Positions 1-12,584 are shown, counted from the stretch's first letter. The stretch: DNA of 43,757 nucleotides from Lingula anatina (GCF_001039355.2 NW_019775619.1:217930-261686); one strand, 5' to 3'. Program-made: numbers and translations. The notes: generated by a model not told the origin, from the sequence alone.

Positions 1-520
1 CCCCACGCACCTGCGTCCTCCATCCGTCATCCTACGCGTGGTTAATAACTCATTTTTTTCATACTTAACGGAGGCCATATGAGGGGGGTAACGATATCTT
101 TGTATATGGGGGTTGTCTACTGCAGACAGTAAATAAAATCTCTCAGTCTTACATGGACGTATAAGAGGTGCCATCCACACTTTTCCTTTTGGAACATTTC
201 TGATAGTTTTGTGTCAAATGCAGAAACACTTGGACTTGTCCGAGTACCCGTCCCCCCCCCCCCAGTTTCCCCCCTCTCACCCCGACCCCACACACCCCAT
301 CTCTCTGTGGTCTTTATGGCATTATGGCAACCTCAGTGTCAATGATACAGTGTATTATTCGCCTCAGACAGCGACACTTAAAAAAGGAGGGGGAATCTGA
401 TAGTTTAAGTGGCTTCACAAGAGAGTTAAAGAGGCAGTTTAAGGCTCGTACAAGTACCGGTCGTTACGGGGCATGGAGACATTCAAGGCGAGAAGACGTG
501 ACGGGCTGGACCGAGATGAC

Positions 521-571
<51 letters not shown>

Positions 572-1147
572 GCGCGCGCGTGACCATATGTAACCATCAG
601 TTTTCTCCCATCTTTCTCTCTTATCCCCTATGCTTATATCAATCCATCCATCTGTGTGCATGTACGTGCGTTTATACGTGTTTGTGACGGTGGCATTCAA
701 ATCTTGCGCTCTTTGAAGTCACATTGATTATGTTGTACAGACCAAGGTTTTTTATAGTGTGGACAAATAACTATTTTATTTTATTTCAATCACTTTTTAT
801 CATTCTTTAAAAAATATTGCGCATGAAAGTTTAACTTTAGTTTATTATGAATGGAAGTATCGTACATTGACTGCAATGGTTTTAATGCGTATAATAATAA
901 TTTCTTTATATGCATAGATATTTCAAAGTGCAATTATATATGTTACAATATTTACAAACGGATATCAATATACATGTATAAATACAGCAAACTGTTCAGA
1001 AGTTAATTGCGAGGTGAATAATACATTGAATAACCAGAATGTCTGTTTTTAAAAAAAGTTCATTTTTGCTAAAATATTGGAGAGCATACTATAATCTCTT
1101 GTTATATGAAGGAATTCATATAAATGTTAAATTAATTGTATTTTCAG
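1..1147. other. left flank, probably HES-A intron 1 or upstream DNA
   Basis: No exon could be recognised here. HES-A exon 2 opens with a normal acceptor at 1146-1147, so at least one coding exon (short N-terminus, expected to end in Arg-Lys at phase 0 as in HES-B and HES-C) must lie to the left, either outside the window or too small to identify. The stretch holds a C-run near 253 and a compound CT-CA-CG microsatellite. From about 720 it is very AT-rich. Confidence 0.5.
522..580. repeat. compound microsatellite (CT)n-(CA)n-(CG)n
   Basis: About twenty CT units (522-561) pass directly into five or so CA units and then CG units ending near 580. The stepwise CT to CA to CG change is visible in the sequence. 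Confidence 0.95.
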
Positions 1148-1243
1148 AGTAATAAACCTCTGATGGAGAAGAGACGCCGAGCGCGGATTAACGAGTGTCT
1201 GAACCAGCTAAAGTACTTGGTCCTGCAAGCCATGAACAGAGAT
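1148..1243 (+). CDS. HES-A exon 2 (basic region and helix 1)
   Basis: The exon is 96 nt, 32 codons, phase 0 at both ends. The acceptor is a pyrimidine-rich tract ending in TTTTCAG and the donor is GTAAGTG. It encodes [15 protein letters not shown] followed by ECLNQLKYL. The same exon in HES-B is also exactly 96 nt and phase 0 at both ends. Confidence 0.95.
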
Positions 1244-4200
1244 GTAAGTGAGACTATCACCCTGGGGATCCAGGGGTCTGGTGGGGTGGGGGGGGGGAGG
1301 AGGCACGGGGATTGAAGATCTAAATGGGATGTTACAAGAATTAAAACAAATGCACTGGCTTTGCACGGCAAACACATCAGATGAAGTAGACGACTACCGT
1401 TCTATTGTTACGCCCCGGGCACAGGGTTATAAACTTTAATTGTGTGGGTTTGTCTCGATACACTTGCTATGCTTCTTTATAAGGTGTTTATAACTTTTTT
1501 GAAATTTTTATTAAAATACTCAAAAGTAGCAACATTTAGTCCGAGACACTACACTGTGTGTTGGTTGTTTTTTATCCGATTGATTGATACATTGACTTGT
1601 TATCCATTCGCTTTTTTACCTTTAATTTTATTTCTTCACACTTTCAGTCCTTTATTCGTTTAATTTTTCTTTGGTTTTCTACTTTGCAACATTAATAGCT
1701 AAAATCACCTGAAACCGTGTAAGCTGTCAAAAGAGTAACAGATTGACGTCGATACTGCCGGAAGGCTCGTGGCGTGTCTTGCCGTGCCTTGAGAGTTAGC
1801 GCAGATAATTTTTGGCAACAAAAGACTTTCTTGTATCCTCGAAGGCGTTAATGTTTGAAAGTCAGGAAAAGATGGCACAGGGTGGCTAAGACAGTAACCG
1901 CGTTCTCCCACGAGATACCACTTATATGAGTTAGAAGGTGGCCATTATGTCAAGTTGTTCCGCCTTGCCTAAAGTCACCGGGGGCATTTGTTTACTTGTT
2001 TACTATTTGAAGAATATAGTGGCTTGTTTATTACTCAATAGGATGCTGTAACTATGTGTTAGTCTGCATGTCTGTTTGCCCGAGCTTAACATATTATATT
2101 TCTGCTGCAATCCTTCTAAATTTATTTGTCTGTGACCCCCCCCCCCCCAACACACACGCACGCACGCCCCTAATCGCAACCAGAGGGAGAGAATTAAAAC
2201 TCAGCACTAGTTTTGCTTTCTTTCGTTTCGAATAGTATTCAGAAAATCTGGGATCAAAGACAACAAATTGCAGGGAGATATTTCATCTCGAGTCACCGTC
2301 ATAAAATCTTATTTTTCAGTTTTTCTTACTTTAAGCCTTGTCGCTTCGACTTGGCGCTACCCCTATCATACCAAGCTTCTTAAATCCTGCCGGGCGTCCC
2401 GTGTCTCTGATACTATTAAGCCGTATGTCACAACACATCTTAAGACAGAAAGGAGACGTGGAGTATAAGAAGTTAAAGTAGACAGTTGCATTGGAAGTCA
2501 TCCTGGTTTGTGTCGGAGCTCCACCGTCGATGTAACATCGGTTGACATTACATGGCTAAGTTACAGCCTCTTAGAGTTAATCATAGTATAGATGGACGCG
2601 TCTTTATGTCCCTGTCCCCTGCGCGTCTCCTGGGCACTTAAACAAAACCCGACCAACGTCGTCTGTCTGTGAGTGATTCTTTTCTTCCTAAAGACTGGCA
2701 TGCCACTGGGATTAAGACACTGTACACTGTGGTCGTGTGCAGACTTAATACTTAACCAGACTGGCTTAATTGTGTCTTAAATTTTACCTTAGACAGCTAC
2801 CCGTATTTGTATGTGGTTTAATTGAAAGAAAAAGAAGACCTTTCGCACAAAATAAGAGAGAGAATCATTTGCTGTACAACGTTTTACCTGAAAGGGGGGG
2901 GGGGGGGGGGGCGGAGGGGGAGGTGTTTACGATATTCTGTGGTGCCTCCAAAACGTTCTTTTTACTTGGCCATTTTGGTCTACTACAACTTCTATGAACC
3001 TCGTTAATATTGTTGACAAAATCGGTCCTTCATCGTAACTATTTATTATCTAAATATTTTCAGCTTTTCGTCCTAGCAATAAAATTTACATTGCCTGCGC
3101 GAACATCAGTGGTACATTCTGATTTTACATGGGACATACTCATCAGACATTTATAATTATTAATGTTTATTTCGTATGACCACCTTCGGCAGTTTCAGTT
3201 TTGCAGACTGCTGTGCTGTCCCCTGCTGTGAATTGTGAGCCTTTTTCTTGTTATTTTAATTTTATAGTACCAAAAAAAAGGGAGGGGTGAGTTTAATATT
3301 TGGTTTCGATGGTGTTGAGCTAGTAAGATAAACTGATTGTAACGCTATTGGTCAGAGATGTTCATTTGTCTGTCTGCACTGATTTTGGTAGATAAAATGT
3401 GGCGAGGCTGACATTGATAAAATGGGGAAATTTTCGAAAACACGATCTAGTCCTGTATTTTTTAATACATCAAATAAAGTCAATACTTATACTGCATGCA
3501 AATCATTTATTTTCCTTTGCTTGTTTATTTCCAGGGCTCTGCGTATTCCAAGCTAGAGAAAGCAGACATCTTGGAGATGACAGTGAAGTTCTTGCGGGGA
3601 TTACAGAGACAGAGTCTGATAAGTTAGTAGAGAGACTGGTTCTCATTTTGAAATTTTAAAAATCCGCTTTTTGTCCAACAGATTAAATAATTCATATACG
3701 CTTGAAATCTACAAAACATCAAGCTGGGAAAATATTTTGAAGAATTAGTTGTGACATAGGCCTACCAAAATTTTCACCCCCTCTGTGTTTATTCACCACC
3801 AGTGCAAAGCTTTGTGAAACTAAAAATCTCAAGCCTGGTAAATCAGTACGGTTTCTGTCCACTTCTCCTTATAAGTTGGGATTATTTTTTGTCAAATAAT
3901 AACCCTTACTGAAATTTCCTACAGTGTCCTATTAGGCCCTACCTGTGCTATGAGGAATTTAATTTTGATAAAAACGACATTGGCAAGCACTGAAGACCTA
4001 GCTGTAAGCAATGAAAAAGGATGAGAGCCGGGGTCTCATCCCTAAAAAAAGTGTCATTTGTATATTGTTCTACCAGAAATGAACTCCATGAAATGTCCAA
4101 TCATTCTTGATCTTTATTTTAGTGTCTGCCGCCTTCGAGCCCAATGTCGTGGAAAAATTCAAGACAGGTTTCAGCGAGTGTACCACCGAGGTTCAGCGGT

Positions 4201-5244
4201 ACATGACATCCGTAGAGAGCGTCGACCCCGACCTTCAGCTAAGACTTGTCAACTACTTAGCAAACTGCGTTAACGGAATGTCCGTTGCCACGACAACCAT
4301 GCGACAACACACGTTTTCCCTGTTTCCGGTCGCGCATGCTCATCGCATTTCAGCGCCGTTTCCGTATCCGGTTGCTCCTCATCCGCCTGGAGGGTTCCAC
4401 ATCCCCGGGGCGGTCCCCATGTTCAGAACCCCTCCCTCACATACTATTACACGGACTGATATGGAGTCGACCCACAACGAACATCCCCAGGAAAATCAGG
4501 CTCCAAGCAGTTTGTTCAAAGAGTCTGTTGCACCATCGGGCGATCAGTTTCATTTATCAAAAAATAAATTGGGCGATGGAGATGACAGTGTTCAAAGTGT
4601 GTTTAGTAGTTGCTTGCCCTCATCATCAAAATCGCAATCTAATGATCATCTAACTAATACTGCTTCAGAACAACATTTAAACAATGATTACTCCTCTGTG
4701 TTACAAACAGAAAAACGAAATTTGAAATGCAGGCATGAGAGAATTTATAACAGTGTCAATGAGTCCAAAGGTCTGCAAGTTACGTCATCCGAGACTCAAA
4801 TGTCGTCTGCTTCCGGAATAGCGGTGCATGGTGGGACACCAACATGTGATCAAAGCCAAAAAATGCCGGTATTTATGACTTCCGATGAAGCAGCTACTAA
4901 ATTTGGTGCAAATTTCGATAAGTCAGAAAGGCATCATACGGCAAGTGGATCAGCGATTAAATTGTCTGAAGTATCAATAAAAGTAGAACGCTTTGAGGAG
5001 GACGAATATGAAGAAGCTGTCCAGACTGCGCAAGCTCACATCGACATTGAAAGTATACTTCATCAGTTGGATGATCACGTAACACCTGGAAAATGGCCAC
5101 GTGTCTGTAAATGATGGTGAGGTTAATGATGGTGAAATGACAGTCCATAACGGTAGAGATTCCAACAAGACCGCTGAAAGCCCTGCTAACCACGGTGATG
5201 ATACAGATGGTGAAGGCGGTGAGAATGTGTGGCGTCCTTGGTAA
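1148..5244 (+). CDS. HES-A: HES/Hairy-E(spl)-like bHLH-Orange repressor, 5' partial, C-terminus frame-interrupted
   Basis: Probable nuclear transcriptional repressor of the HES family, which binds E/N-box DNA as a dimer and recruits Groucho/TLE through a C-terminal WRPW. Visible exons are 1148-1243 (basic region with the family proline, [13 protein letters not shown], and helix 1), 3535-3622 (loop and helix 2, [15 protein letters not shown]) and 4123 onward (Orange domain, from about FKTGFSEC to LANCV). A long low-complexity region of roughly 270 residues follows, with an IKVE sumoylation-type motif at 4977-4988. The main frame stops at 5112-5114 without WRPW. An adjacent frame, open from 5083, continues to VWRPW and a stop at 5242-5244. 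The two join if one A of the AAAA run at 5090-5093 is extra. Exon 1 is not seen. The protein would be about 434 residues plus exon 1, longer than the typical 280-340. Family assignment is very secure; the orthologue group is not determined. Confidence 0.93.
1244..3534 (+). other. HES-A intron between exons 2 and 3
   Basis: A 2.3-kb intron with donor GTAAGT and acceptor TTATTTCCAG. It interrupts the bHLH at the same point as the HES-B intron at 13510-14000. It contains a G-run at about 2896-2912 and a C-run near 2137. Short open frames in it show no recognisable domain. Confidence 0.88.
3535..3622 (+). CDS. HES-A exon 3 (loop and helix 2)
   Basis: It begins [17 protein letters not shown] and ends [10 protein letters not shown] plus one base of a split codon. 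Two in-frame donors exist: GT at 3614 and GT at 3623 (GTTAGT). I chose 3623 because it gives 88 nt, the same as HES-B exon 3, and restores the usual spacing between helix 2 and Orange. The split codon becomes ATG with the TG at 4123-4124 for either donor. Confidence 0.88.
3623..4122 (+). other. HES-A intron between exons 3 and 4
   Basis: A 500-nt phase-1 intron with donor GTTAGT and acceptor TTTATTTTAG. Nothing else is recognised in it. Confidence 0.85.
4123..5114 (+). CDS. HES-A exon 4 (Orange domain and long C-terminal region)
   Basis: The exon starts by completing a split ATG codon and reads [19 protein letters not shown], the linker and first Orange helix. The second Orange helix is [14 protein letters not shown]. 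Beyond it come a His/Pro/Phe-rich stretch, then Ser/Gln/Asn-rich sequence, an IKVE motif and an acidic FEEDEYEE block. The frame ends in PRVCK at 5112-5114, which is not a family-type C-terminus. See the tail entry at 5083-5244. Confidence 0.92.
5083..5244 (+). other. displaced HES-A C-terminal tail with WRPW in the +1 frame
   Basis: In the frame one base ahead of exon 4, DNA is open from 5083 to a TAA at 5242-5244. From 5092 it encodes 50 residues: acidic and Gly/Asn-rich sequence ([21 protein letters not shown]) ending in VWRPW. WRPW exactly before a stop is the HES Groucho-binding signature, so this is very unlikely to be chance. The frame change must fall within 5083-5111. The AAAA at 5090-5093 is the simplest place. 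Confidence 0.9.
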
Positions 5245-5315
5245 TCAGCATTGATTTCCTCAGTTCAACCACGTCTTATAAACAGTCCAGTGCTTATAAT
5301 AATGATAATAATTAC

Positions 5316-5316
<1 letters not shown>

Positions 5317-5369
<53 letters not shown>
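5317..5369. repeat. (TTA)n microsatellite in HES-A 3' region
   Basis: About seventeen TTA/ATT units between the WRPW stop and the first polyadenylation signal. Confidence 0.95.
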
Positions 5370-5533
5370 CCAGCAATGCTAGCACTGAATGATCAACATG
5401 AGTACAATATAGTAGCTGAAGAGATGCTGGGCTTAGAGCGAAAGCAACGCTAAACATGGGGCAATTATACGTTATACAGTGGATAATACATGTATGCCTA
5501 CAATATATGTTGTATACAATGTAAAGGGAGCAC

Positions 5534-5539
5534 AATAAA
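5534..5539 (+). terminator. polyadenylation signal of HES-A (AATAAA)
   Basis: The canonical hexamer lies 290 nt beyond the WRPW stop. Another AATAAA occurs near 5957. Use of either is inferred. Confidence 0.55.
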
Positions 5540-5541
5540 GC

Positions 5542-5593
5542 ATTATTATTATTATTATTTTTATTATTATTATTATTGTTGTTGTTGTTGTTG
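5542..5593. repeat. (ATT)n-(GTT)n compound microsatellite
   Basis: ATT units with one interruption change into GTT units immediately after the AATAAA. Confidence 0.95.
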
Positions 5594-6344
5594 CGTGTAC
5601 GATGTGATGTTTTACGTATCAATGGATCAGAATATCACAAATTATACAATTCTGCGTAAGCTTCTTTCTAGTTTTGATGACGTGTTTGTCAATGGGGAGA
5701 ATTAGTTTAAAGCGTACCTGTTTGTCATAAATGATCCAATGAAAAGCATGTTATTGAATCATGCTAAATTCCATTAATTTACCACTTTTATGAATAATAG
5801 TTTTAATACCATAAAACATACACATATACAACTGTGTGCGCAATTCTAGTGGTTTTTCATGTCCTAGTATATATTATGTACAGTAATTGCTGTATAGGGT
5901 ACTGTTAATTTCACACTGTTTTTTGCTATCTTTATGATAACAGTACAGGCCTATGAAATAAAGCATGGGGCATAGTAGCACTGCCCTTTAAGGTGAAAAA
6001 AGTATAATTTTGAAATATAATTGTTTTAAAGGTTATCCAGAATAAGAAATAGTGAACACATCAATTCAAATTGAATGTAAAGTAATCTATTTTAGTTTCC
6101 TCGTGATTAAAAAAAAGAAGTAATGCAACAGAGGGATAGCGTTTCTTAAAGTAACTGTTACACTTTAGACGTACATGTATAAGATCTGATGAATTCCTTT
6201 TCACAGCCAAAAAACTTTTTTGTAGACAACTACAAATGCCGCTTGTTGATAAACTCTTATCAAGTGAGAGCAGAAAACATTTCCGGAGTGTTAAAATGCT
6301 GTTTAGAGGCGATCAGAACTACCTTTAGGCCTATACATATTTAA

Positions 6345-6424
6345 GCACCTTGAAAGATCTACATTATAGTTGTTAAATACAATCGATTGTATTTAACAAC
6401 TATAATGTAGATCTTTCAAGGTGC
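6345..6424. repeat. 80-bp perfect spacerless palindrome
   Basis: Two 40-base arms are exact reverse complements meeting at AATC|GATT (6384/6385). Symmetry breaks at 6344/6425. No internal coding content. It could be a hairpin-type element, a de novo inverted duplication or an assembly fold-back. Confidence 0.97.
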
Positions 6425-6832
6425 ATCAATATATATACTTCTATTTTTATCAAGATCTATACGGTGAATCAACATGAATCCTCAAAGTACCTTAAGGCCT
6501 ACTACGTGATCAGGAAGCAATCGCTCTCTCTCTCTCTCCTTTCCCGCGCCACATGAGTGTGCTTTGTCAACTAACAACTACTGTTACTTTTGGCTGTAAT
6601 TAGGCACACCTGGTCAATATTAGCACGACCTCTCTCTCATGGGTAAACAAGCTATAACAATGCCAGAGCGTTCGCGCCAAAATTGGAGGCACACTTTTCT
6701 ATTAATCCGTAATGATACGAAAGACCGGGGTGAAATAATAACTTCCTCGGGGCAACTTATGTGGGCACGGGCAGAAAAGAGGTGCAGTTTTGGGGGGTGT
6801 TTTTGTTATTCTTCTCGTGTTTTGCATAATAT

Positions 6833-6841
6833 TTTCCCACG
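6833..6841 (-). promoter_or_regulatory. CSL/Su(H)-type site (CGTGGGAAA)
   Basis: Exact match to YGTGRGAAM on the minus strand, isolated 1.6 kb downstream of HES-A. It may be a chance match. Confidence 0.35.
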
Positions 6842-8768
6842 AAACTAAATCTTTTCTTGTTTGTCATACTTCCCTTAAATAACAATGACGTCTTCAAGGT
6901 AAATGAATTTTAGGGTGCATCTACACGAAAACGTAATAAATCGATCTGAAGGCCGTTGTCTATAGTTTTACAAAGGTGATTGAAATTAATATGATGGAAA
7001 CAGAGAATATGTCCTGAAGATAAAGTTATCATTTTTTGGGAGTAAGGAATGCTTCACGTTGCCGATCCATTGCAATTGAAACAGTCCTGATTAAATTTAA
7101 CCTGCTTAATTGACTTCGATCCACCTGAGCTAAGTAGGAACGCGGCCCTTGCTGTCCTTCCACGCCAGGATATATAACTATCTGAGACCAGAGAACTGTT
7201 GCTTTAGAAAATATCAGACGCAGGCAATAAACACCGTGAATAACTAAACACCGTAACAAATCACTGGGGATCTTTTGTAATGACATCTGGGATTCGATCT
7301 TAATTAGCTAGACTAGTATCGATTTCTTCGACCTCTTGCGACATCCATTGATTTACCTTGGATTGGAGAAAACAACCGCGCGTGATTTGCTCACAGCGAC
7401 GGTGCTGCTTTTTAAATGCAACTTAAATACTGTGTTCCGGCCAATTCACTGCTGAAATGAATGATGATTCGCAAAAGAATGCTAAATATATTTTCAGAGG
7501 GAGTCCAATTTTTTTCCTGAGATAGCCTAACACTCTTGAATTATAAAATAAAACAGTTGGGATGACATTTGAAATGAATGGATGGGGTAAAGCAGCATCG
7601 CTCATTGAAAGACAACACGACCAAATTCGATTTTGTGGCGTTTTTGGTTAATAGCTCGCCCTATGAATTCAGGATGGGTCGTCCTTACTCACAAGATAGA
7701 AACTACTGCCTAGTCTTTATAATGAAACGCACGAAGGCCTACTGGTTAATAATTTTGAATAGTGTTTGCGATTCTACATGTATAGCCTATTGAATTTTGA
7801 CTGCAACTTATATTTGTTTTCATGGGTTATTATGCCTTTCTTTACATCATGTTAACTGGTTCGTTTTTACACTTAAACTGGTCTGTACAAGGTTGTGCTA
7901 GGCAACTTTTCTGACTAAGTAAGCTTTCTTTACATGTGCTTGAAGGCATACAGTATCTTCTCGACAAAAATAGAGTTAGCAGGGGCGGATAGATGCCGTC
8001 TTCTGGAAGACGGTCAGATTTTTCAAGATTGTAATGAAAAGATCTTTTTCGTCGGAAGATGGTCAAACATGAAGGTTGGATCATTGTAAGAATGTCAGAA
8101 AATATTTCTAGTTCCGCCCCTGGTTAGGCTGCGCAAACTGGTGTGTCTGAAAAGCAGTTCGTGGTGGTTAATCATCCTTTACACGGCAGTTTCCGCTCGA
8201 GATAACAACACAACAGACAACAGTCCAGCCAAACATGATAATCTTTTTTTACGGGAAGTTGTAGTAGGGAAGTTATACCTCTATTCGTAGCTGATATTTC
8301 ACAGACTTCCTCTCTATTGTTCGGAGATCAGATTATACCTGTAACTGGGCATCTTCAGTGTGCGGAGGCCTGATAATTGATCTGACAAGATAAGATAATC
8401 CAGAGGATAGACACTGAATAGGGAGGACGAAGAACTGACTTTGTTGCATTTATTTTAAATATGGAGACGGCATATCTGTTTGAAATCAATTTTAATGGAT
8501 TTCAAAAGGAGACTGTATTTTCACCATTCTTTATGTCTCTTTATCTCCCATAACCGATGCTTGAGGGCATGAAACAGGGCCTACATTAGCCACGCGTCTT
8601 CGAGCTGTCTGACGCACTTCTGGGGTGTGTCGCTAACTTCAGTTAAGAGGACGGGCAACAAACATAGGACAAAGTGAGATCGGCCTTTGATGTCAGTTGA
8701 AATTCGTCAGTTGATAGGTGCTCGTTTTTTCTGTTCTTCTTTTCTATCTTAGGGTGGTCTTTTTAACA

Positions 8769-8769
8769 A

Positions 8770-8800
<31 letters not shown>
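8769..8800. repeat. (AAAT)n microsatellite
   Basis: Eight AAAT units in tandem. Confidence 0.95.
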
Positions 8801-8801
<1 letters not shown>

Positions 8802-11656
8802 CGTTTTCTTTAGGTCTCTTTCGACTTAAAACTTCTCCGTTTCCCAGGGTTGTGTTTACGCTTACTCATTCCACATGCCAGACCCACAACTCCCCATTGT
8901 CCACCCTCAATTTTTTTGCTTCTTACAAGAAACGCCGAAGTGCAAAACTACAGCAGATAGAATTTAAATCCATAACCTATATTTGTGTAAAAACGCCTAG
9001 GTACATGTAATTGTTTCTAAGAAGTCGTATTTTTCCACAGACCAAGAATATCGTTTTTCATAACACAATGTTCTTGTTTTACCCTTGATAGATAACATGA
9101 CGACACAAAGTGTTTATGTCCATATTTATTTGTACATTAACAGCGTCATTCCTTTTATTATGGTATCCCTTTAGAATGTAATACTAAGACAGATAGGCCG
9201 CACAATTATGAAATTTTATACGTGTAAATGTCTTTATAATGTTCCCTATACTAGACCTATACATTAAGACATAGTGGGAAATGCCTGGCTTCTTCTATCG
9301 AACACGCCATATGGTACATGTCCATTGTTTTAGAAATATGGATGATGGGCTTGACCATCAACAATATTATGTGTCAAATTAAAGGGACGGGTTTGAGTTA
9401 AGTTTTATTATACAACATATGATGTGTATCAAAGCATATGGCATAAAGATAGATTTCTTGAACTGTCATCTCACCTGGATTATTATGTTAAGAAATACCT
9501 TTAAACACCCCGATATCACACAACAAAAGGATCATTTCAATCCTGTCATTCTCCTAACACGCCCGGGAGATCAAAGGAATTTCCCGACAGTTATCAATGT
9601 GTAGGATTGAAGATGGGCCAGTGTTACAGGTGTTAGTGTATAATTAACTCCGAGTTAACGCGAATAGAGACATAACCCGTACCTAAATATTTGACACATG
9701 TTTGGCGGAGCGATCGCCTTTTATCAGTGGTCAAATAAAGGCGTTAGGAGGGGACTAGACCCCTTTTCATATCTAAGGTTACAATGACAGTGCTTCGTAA
9801 TTCAGGCTTTCAGAGACGCTTTTTCAATGAGCGGCGCCTTGCCCAGTAATGCGACGCTGCATTTTGGCTTTTATGTGCAATTCGCCATTTTTCGTTCACT
9901 CTATAATGCACAGGTAATGGGCGTAGCGTCCTTAATAAAGAGGCAACGCTTACTAATTAAGATGTCTATCTTCTTGAAAATAAGGTATGTCGTAACTTGC
10001 AGGATGTCAGTTAGATTTGAATAGCTTTTACTTGGACTCAATTACTATGTAAACTGCTGCAGTATATAAATTTTTACTACATCTTAACCCCCCCCCCCCC
10101 ACCCCCACGTAAAAATATCTTTGCGAATTCGGATCGGTTAAATTTTACCAAAACAGCAAACGAGAGATTTTTTAGAAAGTTTCCTGGCTAAAGCAACGTA
10201 AAAACTCCTCTGCCTGAAAAAAAATATACTGTAGTGCTGAAAAAGTTAAAGGCCTTTATGGTTCATGCTATTCTCTAAAGACTGAATGAGCAAATGGACA
10301 GTAAGATATAAAAGTACCATTGTCAAAATTTTAAAGTAATATCTGAACGTGAGCAGGAGACTGATATTCGGAGAAAATTTAGGGAAGTTAAAAACTTTCT
10401 TGTTCGAAAGGACATCTTTATCTCAAATACCCATGAAAGTGAGATAAACTACCTTTAACGTCAGATGTATATCTTATCCCATCAGATAACGCCAGATTTG
10501 GCAAAAGTGTGAAATCCTGTCGCGGAAAGTATATCACAGTCTTAATATGACAGGCATGTTTATAATACTTGATAAAAGGCAGGTATTAAATCAAAGATTG
10601 GGGCATCTTATCTCGTCGTCTTGTTAACTTTACCAGCTGTAAAATGTCATTACGTACATGTATGGCACGCGTTGCAACTTTGGAGCGACGACATTGTCTT
10701 TCTTTCTGATAGAAATAGAAATGCATTTAATGTTTTATATGGAACTGAAGAACGCTGGCATTTAATCTGGAATGTATTTTCAGAATAGTATATTTTTTAA
10801 AAAGTTGATTTTGGTAACGTTTAAAATCGGCACAGGCATAGTGAAATAAAATGCAGATGTATTTGAGGGATCTAGTCATTCTTAGTGGAGAAATAAAGAG
10901 AATAAAGGACCTACATCCACAGTATTAACTAAGTTAAGCGAGCCACAGCTTACCCCAGAGAAGACCGGGTATATTTCAGAACAAATTAAGACTTAACTCA
11001 GACGCTGAGTGGCGTCACCATTGTGACGACCTTTAATTAAACGCCTACACTAAATGCACCAGTGTCCAAGTTAAAAGACGCGCGATTATTGCGTCTCCCA
11101 AAGTGATTTATGATTCATAAAGAATTGTATTGTATCGCTCTCGGACTATTATCACGTTAACATAGCCATCAAAGGTCTCGACGACGTGTCCCCTGCACAA
11201 AGTTACGTGTCTGTGTCCAAGGTGATAATTAAGATATATAAACACGACGACAGAGGATACCAGATATTTCTGTTAAGTAAGAATTTCCAATCTTGGACCC
11301 TTGATACAGGCACTCTGTGTCTTCAGTGGTGTTGGTAACAAGACAATAATGGGCAAATATCCTGTTTAGATCCAGTGTATATATATATCATACAATACTT
11401 GTTTTATATTAGAATTTACAGAAATAGTGGAATATGTTTAATGGTTTTTAAATAAGGTTTATTTTTCATGAAGGTAAATTTCAAATTATCTAAAAAAAAA
11501 AGGGAACCACAAATAGATATTTTGTGAACTATGGAGCATGGACATAAAAATCTATTGAGTTCGTTACCTTTGTGCAGCCTTATTACATATTTTGTCCAAC
11601 ATTAAGCAGTATGACTCACGTCGTGTTCTTATTCAGATCTACCTGAATCGCTAAGC

Positions 11657-11665
11657 TTTCTCACA
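11657..11665 (-). promoter_or_regulatory. CSL/Su(H)-type site (TGTGAGAAA)
   Basis: Exact match to YGTGRGAAM on the minus strand, about 0.9 kb beyond the HES-B stop. Isolated. Confidence 0.35.
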
Positions 11666-12298
11666 CTTCCTTCTCTGATCCCGACTGAGGTTGTCAACTC
11701 ATTGACCTGCGGGACGCCTTAATTGTGTGCTTGTGCCTCCAGGTCACGTGCCATAATACTAAATATTTGCAAAGGATTTCCCGTGTAAACAATCATATTT
11801 TTCTTGCCAAAAGTTGCGAAAACATGGGCTATTTGGACTGAGGCGCGACCTTCTCTATAGCGATGTACAAAGAGCAAAGATCTCGAGCGTGTGACTTTTG
11901 ATTTTTAGGGACATGAATGATCAGAAACAAGACACAGCGCAGGAAAATTCCAAATTTGGAGCAAGTAATGATGCTGATGAAATTAAAATCATACAATATA
12001 ATTGTAGAATGCAAGTTATGAATCAAAAAGATATTTTTTAAAGTCAGAATATGGGGAGGACGATTTTTTATTTCTGATGGCAAGTAGGCCTAATCGCCTT
12101 AAGCGTTCATACTTCGACTGTAGAAAAAATAATAAGAGACGTTGTAGGATAATATTGTTTGCAAGAAACGCCTGGTAAATTACGTATGTTTTGCTGATCT
12201 TGATTAAATGAAAGAATTACACAGATAAGAAGTGCAGTCGTGATAAAATAAATGATAATTGATAACAACAACGACAGATTATGATGACATTTTTGGCA

Positions 12299-12304
12299 TT
12301 TATT
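12299..12304 (-). terminator. polyadenylation signal of HES-B (AATAAA, minus strand)
   Basis: A canonical hexamer on the minus strand 290 nt past the HES-B stop. Use is inferred; another lies near 12065. Confidence 0.5.
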
Positions 12305-12584
12305 CTTTGGTGCGAAAGCAAAACCACCCGTAAGTGAAAACAAATATCCCTCAATTATCGTAACCAAGGACCAGTATTAACTCAAATCCTTATCTGTCCA
12401 TAAAAAACAAAGTTCACTAAAGTTGAGATCATTAAGAGCACAAACATAAATACAAAAATAAAAACCCCATTTGTCTCAGCCCAAGACACCCATATAATCT
12501 GAAAACGTATTCCCTTTAGTTCGCTTTTAAAACGTGTTTTAAGAACATTACATTTGGCATATGTTAAGTCAGTTAAAGTCTGAA

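Larger units (their letters stand above)
5600..12290. other. convergent intergenic region between HES-A and HES-B
   Basis: About 6.7 kb of AT-rich DNA with no recognisable coding exon on either strand. It holds a perfect palindrome (6345-6424), an AAAT microsatellite, a C-run near 10088, two isolated CSL-type words and several TACATGTA and TAGGCCTA words. Confidence 0.7.

Noticed and set aside
5079-5143. Small intron (GTAACA to TGACAG) joining HES-A to WRPW
   Set aside because: Removing 5079-5143 does not bring the WRPW frame into register (phase mismatch), and the GT context is poor. A one-base change in AAAA is simpler.
5229-5622. Open frames rich in Tyr, Asn or Cys
   Set aside because: They are translations of the TTA/GTT microsatellites with no domain or splice support.
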